Source: Rhopalosiphum padi
Lineage: Eukaryota > Arthropoda > Insecta > Hemiptera > Aphididae
Assembly: GCF_020882245.1 (NCBI RefSeq)
Contig: NC_083597.1
Span: forward strand, 69,294,152 to 69,358,151
Direction of reading: 5' to 3'
Length of the DNA stretch: 64,000 nucleotides
In this document: in pieces, positions 63,425 through 64,000 of the stretch
Layout: each line of letters starts with the position of its first letter
How positions within the stretch are numbered: position 1 is the first letter of the stretch
Program-made: the position numbers and the translations under genes
The notes under the pieces: model-generated
Told to the model about the DNA's origin: nothing
The model's input: only the letters and a program-made list of their open reading frames with translations
The model's database searches: none

Positions 63425-63440
63425 TAGCAACGCGTTGCTA
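63425..63440. promoter_or_regulatory. 16-bp perfect palindrome TAGCAACGCGTTGCTA
   Basis: Exact inverted repeat in the CpG island. The GTTGCTA half-sites, with GGTAC following, loosely resemble the RFX X-box (GTTGCCATGGCAAC). A dimeric DNA-binding protein site is possible. Confidence 0.35.
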
Positions 63441-63560
63441 GGTACGTCATTTGCAGATCGTAACGCGAAACGATCGCGGCAACTCGAACCACTGCAACAA
63501 TAGTATTCAGTCGCGAACCGCGTACCTACGAGTACTTATGCATAAATAATATTCCACGAC

Positions 63561-64000
63561 AGATGTGACGAGAATATTGCAGACGTGATGGTTTTTAATA
63601 GAGTACTTTTATACGCGTATATGTGTATTTTTCAAGAACCAACAATTTGCAATACGTTTTTAATATATTGTTGAATATTCGTATTATTATAAGTACTCAA
63701 TTGAACTTAACATAAAAAAGAAAGAATGATTATTAGTTAAACTTTTTTTTAAATGAAACACTATAAAATTGAGTTGTATTGGTAAGAGATACTATTGGTA
63801 TGGAATTTAATTCTAAATAATTATATTATTTTTTTAAGTTATCCGGCTGTAAACTCAAAATAATAATTTTCATAAACGTTGACATGTTATTAAGGTTTTA
63901 TAAACTAATAAAACGTAAATAAAGCTTATATTGCTTATTATTATAAGACTATAATAATATTATATACATAAGTCGCATCATAAGACGGCTCGTTTACTTG
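63561..64000. other. AT-rich right edge
   Basis: No feature recognised. Confidence 0.6.

Larger units (their letters stand above)
62220..63560. promoter_or_regulatory. Large CpG-rich island, probable promoter/5' region, with minus-strand donor
   Basis: The longest CpG-dense stretch in the window. On the minus strand CGTAAG|GTGAGT ends a possible exon at 62400, so a leftward transcript could start within 62.4-63.5 kb. The island also contains a CACGTG E-box at about 62455, a GGT/GGC repeat at 62936-62985, ACGCGATCGCGT at about 63256-63267, and a 16-bp palindrome at 63425-63440. Plus-strand frames (62237-62422, 63049-63231) exist but look like by-products of high GC. Confidence 0.4.

Noticed and set aside
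1..64000. tRNA, rRNA, known microRNA and CRISPR-type arrays
   Set aside because: No T-loop words in a plausible cloverleaf, no recognised insect microRNA seed region I checked, and no regularly spaced repeats were found by eye; weak genes could be missed without a scan.

Overview
The window looks like insect nuclear DNA, most likely from an aphid (Hemiptera: Aphididae). It is very AT-rich, its introns are long with GT/AG borders, and GGTACCTA-type words, A/T runs and microsatellites are common. It also carries inverted-repeat elements of a kind I recall as abundant in aphid genomes. The organism call rests on composition and memory of repeats, not on a search.

One gene is clear. The plus strand carries the 3' part of a two-pore-domain (K2P) potassium channel gene, in six exons from 6960 to 21374. 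Reading frame and splice phase agree across all five introns. The fragment encodes 459 residues. It runs from the second half of the first selectivity filter (GYG) through M2, an unusually long cytosolic M2-M3 linker, M3, the second filter (TTIGFGD) and M4 to an acidic tail. M1 and the start of the first pore loop must lie left of base 1, because positions 1-6959 show no matching exon. Two points suggest transcript diversity. Exon 5 has a second, frame-preserving donor that would add a glycine-rich insert, and exon 3 has a weak donor whose retention would truncate the channel.

The first intron (1-6959) holds an isolated EF-hand-like open frame with good splice signals (3309-3619). It also holds a complete, decayed hAT element with terminal inverted repeats, a near-perfect 8-bp target duplication and a transposase remnant (4945-5793). 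Later introns hold an LTR-retrotransposon Gag-like remnant (about 11.1-11.3 kb), an aphid-type inverted-repeat element (16697-17501) and a 169-bp TA-flanked MITE with 19-bp inverted repeats (17905-18073).

From 21.4 kb to 64 kb I can support no complete gene. This stretch is intergenic, or intronic to a gene whose exons I do not recognise. It contains a hAT transposase C-terminus (about 38.74-38.99 kb, minus), a Jockey-type retrotransposon ORF1 remnant (about 45.5-46.3 kb, minus), a weaker reverse-transcriptase tail (about 42.0 kb), other repeat pieces and several short coding-like open frames.

GC- and CpG-rich islands appear at about 47.9-48.6, 52.2-52.8, 59.4-60.9 and 62.2-63.6 kb and are strongest at the right end. 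Two contain textbook splice donors on the minus strand. This fits promoter or 5' exon regions of a leftward gene starting near the right edge, but no coding sequence confirms it.
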